A DNA stretch of 64,000 nt from NCBI RefSeq assembly GCF_004337985.1, contig NC_043741.1, positions 5,233,445 through 5,297,444 on the forward strand, written 5' to 3'. A program made the translations under genes and the position numbers. The notes under the pieces were generated by a model. The model made no database searches and was not told the DNA's origin. It saw only the letters and a list, made by a program, of their open reading frames with translations. Positions 1 to 11,800 of the stretch are shown here, one piece after another (within the stretch, counting starts at the first letter, position 1; each line of letters begins with the position of its first letter). This DNA is from Pyricularia pennisetigena (taxonomy: Eukaryota; Ascomycota; Sordariomycetes; Magnaporthales; Pyriculariaceae).

Positions 1-3000
1 AGCGATTTTCCCAGGTACAATTAATGGGCGAAATTTACTTAAAATCCGTTAAAACTTTATTTGGTTCGGGTTATAAATATCGTTATCGGTATAAAATTTT
101 GCGTAACGGTTTTTGGACCAGATTTATTCCATTTTTAAAACTTAAAATCCTTACGCCACCGACCAGACCGAAACTTCTAAGTAAATTTACATATATAAAT
201 TTTATACAAATTCTTACCTTTCCGCAACTATATAATTTTTTGAAATATTTCAATTTTTGAAAATATTTTTATATTTATAATCGGTATTTTTAATAGTTGC
301 GGCGTGGAATTTTAACTTATATAAACGCCAAAACAGGTTTAAATTAATTTAAACGAACAATAATTATAGGAATTAAAAACAAATAATATATATATTACCT
401 ATATCGTTAAATATAAAAAGTATAACTGGTTTTAAAAGATTTCCACATTATCCAAATATTTAAATATAATAGCCAAAATTGGTTGTAAAAATTAATACCC
501 CCGCCCAAAACGAGCGAAAAAGCTGTTAACTGCGACCCTAAAATAAATGCGGTTAATATTTTTGCGATAACCCTATATTTTTATTTTGGTATTCCTGGGT
601 AATAAATATTACAAATTATGGATCCGAAATTTGGCGTTTGAGGGAAAACCTTTTATATAGCTTTTTTGCTGTTAAACGCAACGTTTACTATAAATAGTTT
701 TAATTGGTATAACAGGGGTTAGGTATCCTTACAACCGTTTAAAACCTATATAATTTGGCATAAGTTACCCCTATACACGCCAATTTTAATTTTTAACCTA
801 ATAGGGTAAATATTTTCGGTTAGGTATATTATAACCAGTTTTATTAACGAAAGTCGCCATAATATTTTAATATTTTTATTTTAAAATACTGGAAATAAAT
901 ACTATAATATAATATCGGTAGGAGGTATTTCGTAATTAATTTTAAAATATAATTACCCCAGAATAGTTAGAAATTACTTACACCACACGCCTTTTTAAAT
1001 TGAATAAACGCAGGATTCGGTTTTTGGGAAAACGGTATTTTAAGTTTAACATAATTAAAAAATGGCGCGGGCGTTTAATACCAATATAATTAACAAATTG
1101 TAGGAAAAAACTGAAAAAACGTGGTATATTATAGTTTTAAAAGGCGCGCGATCCTAAACAATAAATTAACAATTTTGGATTAAACGTGGCCGTTAAACTT
1201 TTGCGAAAAAACCCGTAAATATTAAAATTAAAATTAAGGTTTATATGCTATAAATATATAAATACATTCGGGAAATTTCCGATCCTTTACCAAAAACTTT
1301 ATTGGGAAATTTAACCGAATTATTACCTTAACGGCAGAAAATACCTTATTTATATATAAATTAGCAATTATTTAAAATTTATTAAAAGGACCATAGTAAT
1401 AATTTTCCATATATATTTGTTTACCAATACCAAATCCCATTTAAATAAATATTAATATTATCCTGGCCTATCTACTATTACTTTATAAACCGCTTACAAA
1501 TAAATATTTTTAAATGATCCAAAAACCAGGATTGGATTATTTAAATATACCGTTATTATCGATATGGGGTTCGAGGAAACCCGGCTCCTTAAGCAAATCG
1601 AAACATAAATTAGATAATTGGTCGCAGAGTTTAGATCCAAAAAAAAGGAAACGCACTTAAAATCGCGTAGCGAAACGGAAATTTCGTATATATACATCCA
1701 TTTCAATTAAAAAACAAAATTTTAAATATTAAATTAACCATAATAACAGGGATTAAGGCCAAAAATAAGGAAAATCGGAATTTGTATAATTTAAACCGCA
1801 ATAATAATTACCAAAATCGCGGGGCGAATGATTTGGACCTAATAAAAAACGGTATAAATCCGTTATTAGTTCTACCCTCGTTTATTTAAAACAGTTTTGG
1901 TTGTTGAAAAACTGGATTTGGCGAAAGTTTTACAATTGAAAATAGTAATTATATGCAGGGCCAGGCGGCGACGTACGTATTAGTATTTTATATTACCAAT
2001 CCCGCGGCAATTACGCAAACCGAATTACACGCATTGGTACCGTATTTACGGTCGATAAATTATATGAAACAATAAAAACCCCAGGCGCATATAATACCAC
2101 CCGTTTACGAACAGTTTACATATTAAACGCGAAACGGCGTTAGGGAGGTATTGGGCATCGAAACCAATCCTAACTATTCGCTAAAAAATTACCCTAATTT
2201 TAACCTATTTAACCATAATTAAAATATAATACCAACTTTGCAAATTTTGTCAATATTGGGACAATATTAACCACTTTTGTTTGCTATAACGATTGATAAT
2301 ATAGTCCCCCAGGGCGAAATGTTTTCTTTATACGCCCAAAATACTTTAACGCAATTTCGAACAATTAAAAAAATAAAAAAAACAAAAATTAATAAGTTTA
2401 ATTTTTAAAACTTTTTTGGTATATTTTCAAATGCACCCGAACAATATTAGGGTTTAATTGCAGGTAACCGGTTGCAAAATTTATTTCGCAGAAAAATTGT
2501 AACGAAAAACTTTTTTATTATTGCAATAAAACCTATATACCCGAACATACCATCCGTAAAAAAAAGTATTTACAAAATGTAAACGTATTAATATGGTTAA
2601 CAATTTTTTTAAATACGGGTATTCGAATTTACAAATATGCATAATACGTTAATACTTTTTCCCAAAAAAACAGCTTTAAACACAACTTTAAAAATTCTTT
2701 TGAAATTAAATTTTTAATAAACTATTGGAACATTAATATTACGCAAAATTATAACCAAAAAAGCCTATATTCGATAATTAGGTCGGGAGCGCATTTACGG
2801 TAACGGTAAAAGGTGGGGCTGGTTCCAATGGGTATAAATATCGAAATTAATTCCATATTCCAGGAGCTATATAATTTTTTATCGACCCTGGTTCCAACGC
2901 TTTACACGAATACGGCTATTGTGATTTTTCGAAAAAAAGGGGATAAAAATAATATCACTTTATTTTTAAAGTACAAATTATCGCCAAACGTGAATATTTA

Positions 3001-6000
3001 TTTGGAAATGAAAAACATATTTCCAAAATATTTATAGCAACACGATTTTAATATTAGCTAACACGTTACGGGGCTTACGGTTTGGTATTATATCCCGGAC
3101 AGCACCATTTCTGTCAATTTTAAATTTTACGCTTAAAAAATCTTAAAATCAGCGATTTTCGATTACAATAACGCAATTAAAGGGTTAAAAATCATTTCAG
3201 CTCCCGCACCTGTCGAACATTACTGCGTTGCGGCCTATTTGTCGTTTTTAAAAAACCACGCCGTAACAAATTTTAATCGTTTTATAACCCAAATCCGAAC
3301 GGTTATTACATCAATTCCAGCAGGGAATTAAAGGGGGTTTTTAACCAATTTATTTATTTTATTCGAATTAAACCCTAATATTTATGAAAATAATTTGTTT
3401 TACAATAATTTAAAAAGGATCGAATTGCTTAACGAGCAGCGTAATTGCGATAAGTATAATTGCGAATTTCTTTTTAATTAACCTTTTTAATATATTGTAA
3501 ATTAAAAGGTAAACGCACCGGAGCATTTCCGGCAAAAAACGCTTTATTAACCCGCTAATTTAAACACTTTTATTCCAAATACATTTAAAAATTAAAAACT
3601 TACCAAATAATTACAAAAACGTTCGTAAAACAACTGCTAATACGGAGGAAAAAAAATGTTTTTAATAGTAATTAAATATTAAAAAAGGAAACGAATTTTA
3701 TATAATTATTTAAAATAAAAAGGATTACCAAAGAAAAACCAACGGTTTCCTGGTGGCAATTTTCCAAAAAGTTTCGTTGGCCAGGGATATACTAATAATA
3801 CGCAATCTGTAACGCCGGTAAAATGTAATTTTGTACATTAAGTTCGGTAAATTATATACCGGCCTTTTAATTATTTGGTACCAAAAAACCTCCGAATTAT
3901 AATTGCCTAATCGAACCAGGAGGGAAAATAAAATAACCCAAAATTTGCTCCACCAAACTAAAATAATATTTTATTACGTTTTTGAAACGAAAAAAGGAAT
4001 AAAATTAACGCTGTATTTTAACGATAAAAAGGAAAAAAATAAGAGGAAAAATGTCCGGGAAGAAATATTATTAAAGATTTCCATTGCTTTTTTCTGTATA
4101 TTGTAAAAATTTCTAATTTTGTTTTTATAAATTATTTCCCCAAAGTTCAAATGGCGGAAATATTTTCTCAATCCGCTTTTAATGCTTTTATTATATATGT
4201 TTAATTATTAATAAGCTTTTCGTAACGTCGATCGATTAACAGAACGTTATTATACGGATATAAAGAATTTTTATACATTTAACGGGTTTTTCCAATTTTA
4301 AATTTAAAATAGCTGTACAAACAATGTAAAAGTTTCAATTTCCAAATATTGTGATTGGAAACACGAAAATAAAATTTAAAATAAAAATAAAGGATAAAAA
4401 AAATAAACAAAGATTTTTTAAAACGAGCTTATAATAAGATTAAATAAAACAGAAATTCTCGAAAAAATTAACCTGAAATACCAACGTTAAAATAAACGGA
4501 TAGGTTATACAAATTTCTAATTATCCTTGCAAATAATGTGGAATTTCAATTATAAATAAAAATAAATAAATTAGTAAACCGTATTTAGACTTTAAAAAAA
4601 ACGGAATAATTTGAGTAATATAAGGACAAATACTATAATGTATTTTAACTATAAATTAATATCCGGTTTAATCCCATTTGTCGTTTTTATAAATTTCGTT
4701 AACGTAAAATAAGCTATAGAAGGCGTGAACGCAAAAACCGTTTAAAAATAGGTTTGTTAAATGTTTGGAATATGTTAATTTCCGGCTTTTTTTCCGGTAT
4801 TTTTATTATTTTTTAATGCGATTAAATAGGCCATATTTTGCCAAATTGAATTAATGCTGTTAAAAGTACGCACATACGTTAACATGTTCGAGGTACAAAG
4901 ACAAACGGCAATACAATCTTTCTCGGAACCTTTATTATGATAACCTAAATAGGCGAACAGGGTAACTTCCCCTCGGTTATCTTTAAATTGGAAATGATAT
5001 ATAGGTTTTATTTATATGCAAAAAATGCATTTGTAACCAAAAATAATTATTTAAATAATTAAATTAGCGAAATAAATGGATTTAAAACAAACCGGCCCAA
5101 TTGGGATTAATTATTTAACAAACCACGGTATTGTATTTATATTTTACAATATTATATTTTCCGGTAATTTGGCTGTTTTAACCGTGGTATCCTAAATATA
5201 TCGGCGTTTGCTACATTTTTTTTGCGTGCTATTAAATTTAATGGCATTCCCGCTCGGTCCTAAAAACGCTTTCGTGCTTTATTTTTACGTATATTTTTAA
5301 AGTTAAAATCTACAAGTTAATATCGATTTAAAAGTTTTTAACTTTATTAATAAGCCCAAAAACGTTCGTATCGGTTACCTAATTAATCCTAAAACCGTTT
5401 CAAACACCGGTTCGGTTAATAATAAATTAATTTTTAGGATTTTTAAATAATATGGCCCGTTTTGGATGATTTTTTCGCGTGGCCTTAATAATGTTTTAAA
5501 TTATGCTTATTGTTTTCCTCTGGTCAAATAATCCTTTCTAAGTATTTATATTATATTAATTTATGCTTTCGATTTCGTTTTATTTCGGAAAATATAAATT
5601 TCCATTTCTTATATTGTATTTTTTCCCTTTAAATATTTAATAAAAAAACATTCCGATGGTTAAACCCTCGGCTTTTATTAACGATTTTATTTATTTATTA
5701 AATTTTATATTTAATTGCTCGTTTTTATTAAATATATTTAAATATCCATTTTTGGTATAATATCGCATAACCGCAGACCCTCCAACACTTTTTTGGAACG
5801 GGTCCGTTGTTAAAAGGGCGCTATTAGACTAGTTTAACTATTATAACATTAATTAAATTTTTATTTAAAATAATATTAATTCACTTTAATCGTTGAATTA
5901 TATTTTTACGATTAAATATTTAATTACGTTAAAAACCAGGATAAAAGTAAAATAAAAAACCTTTTTTATTTGAATATATATCCGGATTGGAAAATATCTG

Positions 6001-8400
6001 TGGCCAATTATATTCCGTATCCTCCTATTTTTGTTTGGAAAATTCAACGGTTTCCTGCGTTTTGGGTTTAAATTTAACCCTATTACCGTTTAAAAAAAAC
6101 TGCAAAAAATCCGAAACCATTAAGAAGCTAACTTTAAAATTCGTTTTTCAATCGGGTTTTTGCGAGATTATATCCGGAATATTTAAGGAAAATACAGCAA
6201 ATATTCGCAAATATTTTGCACCGTGCTTTTTAAAAGAATTTGCAACGTTTAATTATAAATTAAATAACCTGGCGACTAATAATCGTTATAAACAAAAATT
6301 CCTCCCTTAAAAATTAACCAGTATAAACTGTTATTCCGATACTAATAATTCTTGGTTATTTTAACTATAAACGGTATATTATTTATATGCGATAACGCAA
6401 TATTATTATATTTAATAAACAATTTTTATATATAAAAATCGTTTAACGAATGTATATATATTGGGTTCCAAATTGAGGTATATACTAACTTATTTGCCAA
6501 ATAAAACTTGCATATCGCCGCCCAATATTTAATTAATACTCACTTCCAAACACTAAATGGTTTGCCAATATATTTTGGAATAAATTTATTTTCCGTTTTC
6601 AATATAATAAAAAACGAAATGGGTTTCGCCAAATTTCGTAATTAACATTTTTAATAATGGTAATATGGATTTATAATTTATATAATTCAGCAAATTCCGA
6701 TTATATTTGGCAAATATTTAAAAGCAAAACCAAAAATTGGGAAACGCTAAAACAAATTTTGTTGTAATTTTTTTGGAACCCAAATTCGTCCATAAACCGC
6801 TAAACGCCCATTTTACTTTCCCTTTATTTTATTTATTTTCTGCTACAATTACAATTATGGCGCTATAATTGGACGCGGTACAGTATTTATTAATTTAATA
6901 TTAATTTTCATAATATGGGGACGGTTAACGCTATTTAAATATACGTAATAAAATAAAAAAAAATCCAAATTGGTACCATAATAGTTGCAAATACTTATTA
7001 AAATCCCTTCCGGCAAAAAATAACGCCGATATTATAAAAAAAATTAAAAAAAAATTTAATACAATTTATCGAAAAATACCGAAAACTAAAAAAATGCTTT
7101 AAAAAAAACGGCAAAAAATCCCGCGGCACGAACTGGCCAATTTTCTTTTCTGGATTTTTTTCAAATTGCTTAAATTCGAAAAAATCGCAGGGAAATTCCA
7201 TATATTTTGCGCAAATCCGTTAATACTTTTAGGAAAACATTTTTTAAACGATTTAACCCGGTTAACTTTTCGTTGGACGTTATTTATTATAAAGTATACC
7301 GATTGTTTTACCATCGATTGCAAATTAAAAAAATTCGGTAACGTTTGTTAATCCCGGATATTATTAATCCTAAATTTGCCCTAATTATTATCGTGCGTTA
7401 TTATATAATACGGGATTTTTGGATTATATATAAAAAAGGGATACGCCATTTTTCGGAACCCAATAATATATTACCTATTTAGATATTCCTGAAATAATTA
7501 TTAACGTATATTAACGTACACGTGCAAACTGAATTATAGGGTAAAAAAACCATATATTGGGTTTAATAGCGCTATTTACCAAAAAAACGTGGCAGTTTTT
7601 TTATCCTGCTTTTATTACTAATTTAACGCTAATTATTATATAATAACAAAATTTATTTAATTATTTAATACGATAATAATTATACCGCAAACCAATATTA
7701 TTTTAATAATTTATATTTTATTAACCACGCTTTATATTCCTGGGGCTAGAATATTTTTCCTCCTTTTTTTTATTTATTTTTAAATAATTCGTTGTAAAAG
7801 GTTAATTTACCGTAAAGGTTATTATATTACCCATTATTACGGAATAGCGTACCTGGGCGATTACCAACCGTAATTAACTCCATTTTACGTAATAAAACGC
7901 CAGGGTAAATTTGTTATTTGCTTGTTTAAACGCGTATACGCAATTAATATTACGTATTTTTTTTTTCCTTTATATTTAATTTTAAATTTTCGAATAAAAT
8001 CGCCCTTATATTGCAGCTTTGTTTTTTTGGGATCGTTTTCGTCACACCGGCCCAATTTTTTGGTCGTAATATAATGTCCAAAATATTAATAAACCACGTT
8101 ATTAATTATTATAAATATTATATATTTCCCTTTTATTGCGTATCGTATTATTAATAATATTAAAAAATAATAGCCCCATTATTATTATTTATACGTATGC
8201 GGGAATAAAATAATTAAATCATTAGGAATTTAAACGTTTATTTTCCATCGTTATTACGGTAATTTAATCCACAGGTAATATCGTGAAAGCATTTAAACGA
8301 TTAAAACACCTTTATCCACATACTTTCAAATAACTTCTATTAATAACAGTTTTTTAAATAAAAGTAAAGCTTTGTTATAATTTATGCGTCGATTAAAGCG
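1..8400. other. RIP-decayed AT-rich DNA, no gene identified
   Basis: Long AT-rich stretch in which every frame is broken by frequent TAA/TAG codons. Several segments look protein-like on the plus strand if those stops are read as Gln, for example around 2810-3480, 5980-6310 and 7010-7350, the last rich in Lys/Arg. None carries a motif I can assign to a family. The longest uninterrupted frame is about 107 codons at 5987-6310, with no recognisable domain. The composition matches the identified RIP-mutated retroelements further right, so this is probably old transposon DNA. I saw no LTR pair or intact gene. Confidence 0.6.
4198..4272 (+). repeat. RIP-mutated copy of the repeat at 11392-11465
   Basis: About 65-75 bp match the less mutated copy near 11400. 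Both share the sequence around gatcgat(t/c)aacagaacgtt and the following 'atata aaga' stretch. Differences are mostly C/T or G/A, as expected if this copy was RIP-mutated and the other was not. The two copies probably come from one transposon family, possibly an LTR or terminal region. Its full extent is not resolved here. Confidence 0.55.
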
Positions 8401-8427
8401 AGTAAAAAATAACTTTTATTAGCATGT

Positions 8428-8654
8428 GTTAAGAATAGGCCTTATAAAGGCCCTGCGACCGCACGTTAAGTGCAGTCGGCTGCATTTTTCATGCGCGCAG
8501 TCAATTGAACAGCGGCATAATTAACAGGTTATGAGATCCCGTGTAGCGCCGACCTCCGAATCGGTCGCAAGTTCAATTAGCTGCGCGCATGAAAAAATGC
8601 AGCCGACTGCACTTAACGTGCGGTCGCAGGGCCTTTATAAGGCCTGTTCTTAAC
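8428..8654. mobile_element. Foldback MITE with tRNA-like core
   Basis: A 227-bp element with near-perfect terminal inverted repeats. The left arm, 8428 to about 8510, starts GTTAAGAA and pairs with the right arm, about 8571-8654, which ends TTCTTAAC. Arm differences are one T/C, one T indel and a dinucleotide swap. It is flanked by the 7-bp direct repeat agcatgt (8421-8427 and 8655-8661), a convincing target-site duplication. The inner part contains a smaller hairpin (cgacc...ggtcg). The arm segment gtcgcaagttcaattag resembles a tRNA T-arm/B-box, so a tRNA-derived core is possible but weak. Length, structure and lack of coding capacity fit a non-autonomous DNA transposon. The 7-bp duplication does not settle the superfamily (hAT and MULE usually give 8-9). 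It is not RIP-mutated and lies about 240 bp upstream of the protease gene start. Confidence 0.85.
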
Positions 8655-8661
8655 AGCATGT

Positions 8662-8891
8662 ACTTGACTGATCACTCTTGTATTACTATTTGAAAAATAT
8701 AAAATTTGCGTAGTTTTTCTTGCGCTCATCACTACAGCAAACAGCTCATGTAACGCATCGATTAACTCTGCATTATAACTACTTGCACAAACACCTCTAT
8801 ATTATTTCTGCTACTTCTGGTTGCCGCTTTTGTATTTGATCCACGAACGTCGTTTATCAAGATTATTAGAGTCCTTGATTAAATTACCATT
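8662..8891 (+). promoter_or_regulatory. Presumed promoter/5' flank of the metalloprotease gene
   Basis: A 230-bp stretch of normal composition between the MITE and the protease start codon. No clear TATA box or other specific motif was recognised. It is annotated as promoter only by position. The MITE insertion means that sequence upstream of about -237 has been displaced from the gene. Confidence 0.35.
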
Positions 8892-9836
8892 ATGCGTTAT
8901 TCACTTTTCTTTATATTCGTTCACACTGCGCTTGCTACTCCTAAGGCAGGGGGCACAAACCAAGAGAGTGAGGCTTCAACGGCCATAACACATACAGACG
9001 GTAATTTGGTATGCTTACATCACTTTAAAAACCCTCAGTTATAATTTCAAAATCTGAATAAAGTCAGGTTACGACAAATACAAACGCTAGCAATACCAAT
9101 TCCAATATTATTAAACGAGGCTATGTTACCGTCACTTGCAGTGATTCGCAAGAAACTATTTTGAAAGCGGCTATGCGAAAGTATGCTATATAACAATTCG
9201 TGCGTTAAAAACTAATTCCTTTTACTAATTACGTTTTTGTAGATGTAAAACCTTCGCCGATGCAGCCTACTACGCCGTTAAAAATAATCAAAAGTTAAGG
9301 CGCAAATATTTTAAAACCGACAGCGCGAAACACATTAATGCTATCCGCGACGTTTACTGGAAAATCGAGCAAGGATGCGATTTAAACATAAAAGATATCC
9401 CCTTTCGTTGTGAGGAAGACGGTAGTGATTGTGAGGACTGTAACGCTTACGTATATCGTTCCAAGGCTAGAGTTCATTTATGCCCTATATTTTTTACATA
9501 CTCTCTTAACTTTAGAGCTAAAATTCTTATACACGAACTTTCGCATCTTGATTGCAGTAAGTGGACCCCACGAGCAGTTGGAAAATCCAAAGCGAAAAAA
9601 AAAATCAATCATATTAACAAATTAATCAACCTTAAATTAAAATACAATAGTTAGAGGAACTAGGGATTATGTTTATGGGGATACAAATTCACAAGAGTAA
9701 GTGTTGTTGGTCCTGCTTTCATAAAAGAATTGAAGCAAGGTTATTTAATTTTATAAATTACAGGCTTAGCAAGGAAAAATGCCTGTGGAATTCCGATAAC
9801 TTCGCCTGGTTCGCTTATCACGCTGGACTATCCTAG
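8892..9836 (+). CDS. Secreted aspzincin (M35-like) zinc metalloprotease, AVR-Pita-like, 5 exons
   Basis: Spliced model: exons 8892-9008, 9068-9180, 9243-9556, 9651-9696 and 9764-9836. Introns are 59, 62, 94 and 67 nt with GT(A/R) donors and AG acceptors; an actaat branch-like site lies in intron 2. The joined frame is 220 codons plus TAG. Residues 1-15 (MRYSLFF...TALA) form a signal peptide, so the product is probably secreted. The catalytic motif HELSH is at 174-178 in exon 3. GTRDYVYG, matching the aspzincin GTxDxxYG element that supplies the third zinc ligand, is at 184-191. It appears only after intron 3 is removed, which strongly supports that intron. A C-terminal NSDNFAWFA segment also fits M35/aspzincin enzymes. 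Cys residues are scattered through 63-152. Length, secretion signal and multiple short introns resemble the Magnaporthe AVR-Pita effector family; that link is from family knowledge. No RIP-type stops are seen, so the gene looks intact. Plant-pathogen effector function is inference. Confidence 0.85.
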
Positions 9837-9840
9837 TGGT

Positions 9841-9924
9841 GGCGGCGGTCACGGTCATTACGGCGGCGGTTACGGTCATTACGGCGGCGGTTACGGTCAT
9901 TACGGCGGCGGTTACGGTTATTAC
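9841..9924 (+). repeat. 4 x 21-bp minisatellite encoding Gly/Tyr/His heptads
   Basis: Four tandem copies of a 21-bp unit (ggcggcggt(t/c)acggtcattac, last copy ...ttattac). It starts four bases after the TAG of the protease. In the +1 frame relative to exon 5 it reads GGGYGHY repeatedly, and that frame stays open to TGA at 9946-9948, ending GGGCYQR. It could be a frameshifted C-terminal tail, an alternatively spliced tail, or non-coding 3' UTR. The GC-rich content is unlike the surrounding DNA. Confidence 0.8.
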
Positions 9925-9948
9925 GGTGGCGGGTGTTATCAGCGCTGA

Positions 9949-10370
9949 GGATATTCTCAATTCTCCATAGCCGAGCCAGTACACAACCCCATCGTTCCGT
10001 TGAAGAAAATGATGGATTTATGCACGTGTTAAAAGCTGCAGAGATAATGAAGCGGGTAACGCGGTTTATCAGTACGCTGGCCACTTTTCCTATACTATTC
10101 CTAACTTCAATTGCAATGTCTGCATTACTTTTATGCAACGAGAAATTTATGTATTTGCACCTCTTTAACAAGTGCGCGCATTATATCTTATACTGCCACA
10201 ATTGCCACAGCGCCGGTTGATCGCCAATTGTGCATTATTTCCCTCGCAATTTTTATGTTCGTTATCCGTTGTTGGATTGTTTGCGTTTATTAGCTAATAG
10301 GCAGTGGATGGGCATTAACGTAGTGATTTCGAATCCTCTATCCTCATATTAAATTCCACAGGTGACGTGA
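9949..10370. other. 3' flank of the protease gene, no feature identified
   Basis: About 420 bp of normal, unmutated composition. Short open frames exist on both strands, but none has a recognisable domain, and those overlapping the 21-bp repeat are antisense readings of it. Probably 3' UTR and intergenic DNA. Confidence 0.5.
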
Positions 10371-10386
10371 TTAGGGTTAGGGTTTT
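10371..10386 (+). repeat. Interstitial telomere-like tract (TTAGGG)2
   Basis: Reads ttagggttaggg followed by ttttt, two exact copies of the vertebrate/fungal telomere unit. The G-rich strand runs left to right, as at a right chromosome end. The tract is too short to be a functional telomere. It may be a scar of telomere healing, end fusion or repair. Confidence 0.6.
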
Positions 10387-10512
10387 TCTCTAAATATATT
10401 GGCTTTGTCTAGCTATTATCGTCGTCAACCGCATTCTCCGGAAGCTGACTGGGAGGCAACCTGGGAAAAGCTCGAGGGTCTAATGGCGGCGGCGCAGGAT
10501 CACCCTTTTTAA
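10381..10512 (+). CDS. Short open frame next to the telomere-like tract, possible gene fragment
   Basis: An open frame of about 43 codons running to TAA at 10510-10512, with ordinary amino acid content and normal base composition. Its C-terminal part has two Trp residues in an acidic, helix-like context (EADWEATWEKLEGLMAAAQ). It has no clear ATG at its left edge and could be the last exon of a gene cut by the telomere-like sequence. Family not recognised. Confidence 0.25.
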   Translation, partial: GFSLNILALSSYYRRQPHSPEADWEATWEKLEGLMAAAQDHPF

Positions 10513-10514
10513 AG

Positions 10515-10675
10515 ATGGACGTCTCGGGTAACGGTTTTATGGGAAACGGCGATAAAGGCATGCAGGGCAACCACGGGATACACTGCATCCCTTACTGCTT
10601 AATAATTGCCACCAAAAAACCTTTTACCCTTTTAATTTTTAAATTTAAAAATTATATTAGTTAAATATAGGTTAA
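10515..10675 (+). CDS. Possible truncated small ORF at the RIP boundary
   Basis: Starts at ATG 10515 (MDVSGNGFMGNGDKG...), is Gly/Asn/His-rich for its first ~30 residues, then becomes Lys/Phe-rich as composition switches to AT-rich RIP-like DNA near 10610. The change of character suggests a gene start joined to unrelated decayed DNA, or chance. No domain recognised. Confidence 0.2.
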
Positions 10676-10841
10676 GTAAACCAGAAGTTCGAAAACCAGC
10701 CATTGCCAGTTTTAGGTCTTTGGAATCCCAACTTTTTTGAATTTTCGAAAACAATAATCGCTGCGTGGAATCGCTTCCGGTTAACCGAAAATAAAAACCT
10801 AATTGCGATTTAATATTTTTCGCATTTTCCGGGGTTTCCAA
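10632..10841 (-). pseudogene. Unidentified decayed coding relic
   Basis: A 70-codon minus-strand frame with reasonably mixed amino acids (STQRLLFSKIQKSWDSKDL segment). It reads more like protein than its plus-strand alternatives. No family recognised. Continuation frames on both sides are broken. Possibly a fragment of a host gene or transposase. Confidence 0.25.
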
Positions 10842-11129
10842 CCTATTAAAAAGCTGTTTTGAATGGAACGCGATATATCCCCAGGGTTTTTAGGTGAAAA
10901 GGCGACTTGGACGCGTTTTGGGCAAGGCTTTGCTGGAGCGTGTTATTGAAAATTTCGATTTTCCAAAAATTGGGGGTTTAATAATGGTTTATTTATATTA
11001 ACCGGCCATAAACCCGCTGCCCGCCAACTGCTTTTAATAATCCGTTCGGTTAATGCTTTAAAACGTGCTTAATAATAGCTTTAAAAAAAAAGTCGGGTTT
11101 TAATAACCGTTAAATTATTAAATTCGGCT

Positions 11130-11306
11130 GAACGAGAAATTTAGTTTAGGATTGCTTATTAGCAATTAATTTACAACCTACCCGGGAATCGATTATAATT
11201 TTACCCCAATTATTGAAAATCCCCGAATACCCAGTTAAATGCTCAATTGTTTCAACCCACTGTATTTTACCATAAAAACAGGTTACCCGATACCTTTATC
11301 GTAACA
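11130..11306 (+). repeat. Diverged solo LTR 3' part, related to chromovirus 1
   Basis: The stretch around 11190-11306 matches the 3' half of the LTRs at 26488-26942 and 33263-33718, including 'cttcaacccactgtatttta'-like sequence and a terminal tcgtaaca. The end at 11306 is the same as the LTR end of that family. The left part is too diverged to place the LTR start, and no internal element DNA follows. Best read as an old solo LTR or relic. Confidence 0.5.
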
Positions 11307-11319
11307 AAGCCCTCAATTT

Positions 11320-11800
11320 CCTATCCTGGTCGTGCATGGAAGATTCTCGTACCACGGGAATCTTTATTTGTGAGGACAGAAATATGCTCCAGATGTTGAT
11401 AGGCCTTTCGTAATGTCAATCGATCAACAGAACGTTGCTATACGAATATAAAGATATTGATTGTGCATGTTCTATGAAACTGTTTAGAGGTGAGCTTCTG
11501 AACGTCCTTCCGTCTTATACCCGCAATTGGGCGGGTGAGTCACGTACAATTGGCCTGTGCGGTATTGCACGTGGATCATCGCTCTATTGTTGAATTGACC
11601 GCGATTCCCTTTATTCCAACACCAGAATTACTATTGGCTTCGCGCACCACTGATTAAAGCCCGTGCTCAATGGCATATTGATTTGGCAGGTTCAAATATA
11701 ATCTAATGTTTTAACAAGTTGCTACGGGAGGAAAATTGGCGACCGTTGCATCCATGATCCCAACATCGCGGTTTTGGGCGGTTTCCCACCATTCGGACGT
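11320..11800. repeat. Weakly mutated island, likely transposon-derived
   Basis: A ~480-bp segment of near-normal composition inside decayed DNA. It contains the sequence shared with 4198-4272 (here about 11392-11465), so it belongs to a repeated family. It has no long open frame and no LTR partner in the window. Could be an LTR or a non-autonomous element that escaped most RIP. Confidence 0.4.

Noticed and set aside
5987..6310. 107-codon plus-strand open frame
   Set aside because: No domain, biased Lys/Asn/Phe composition, surrounded by the same decayed DNA; a frame of this length is expected by chance here.
8493..8588. Possible tRNA-Leu/Ser gene inside the MITE
   Set aside because: The outer stem pairs because of the MITE inverted repeat, the D-arm is not recognisable and the anticodon stem closes on a nine-base loop; kept only as a tRNA-like core.
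9766..10171. Two minus-strand frames with Val-Thr-Ala-Ala-Val or Arg-Asn-Asp repeats
   Set aside because: They are antisense readings of the 21-bp repeat and the protease 3' end; the plus-strand gene explains this sequence.
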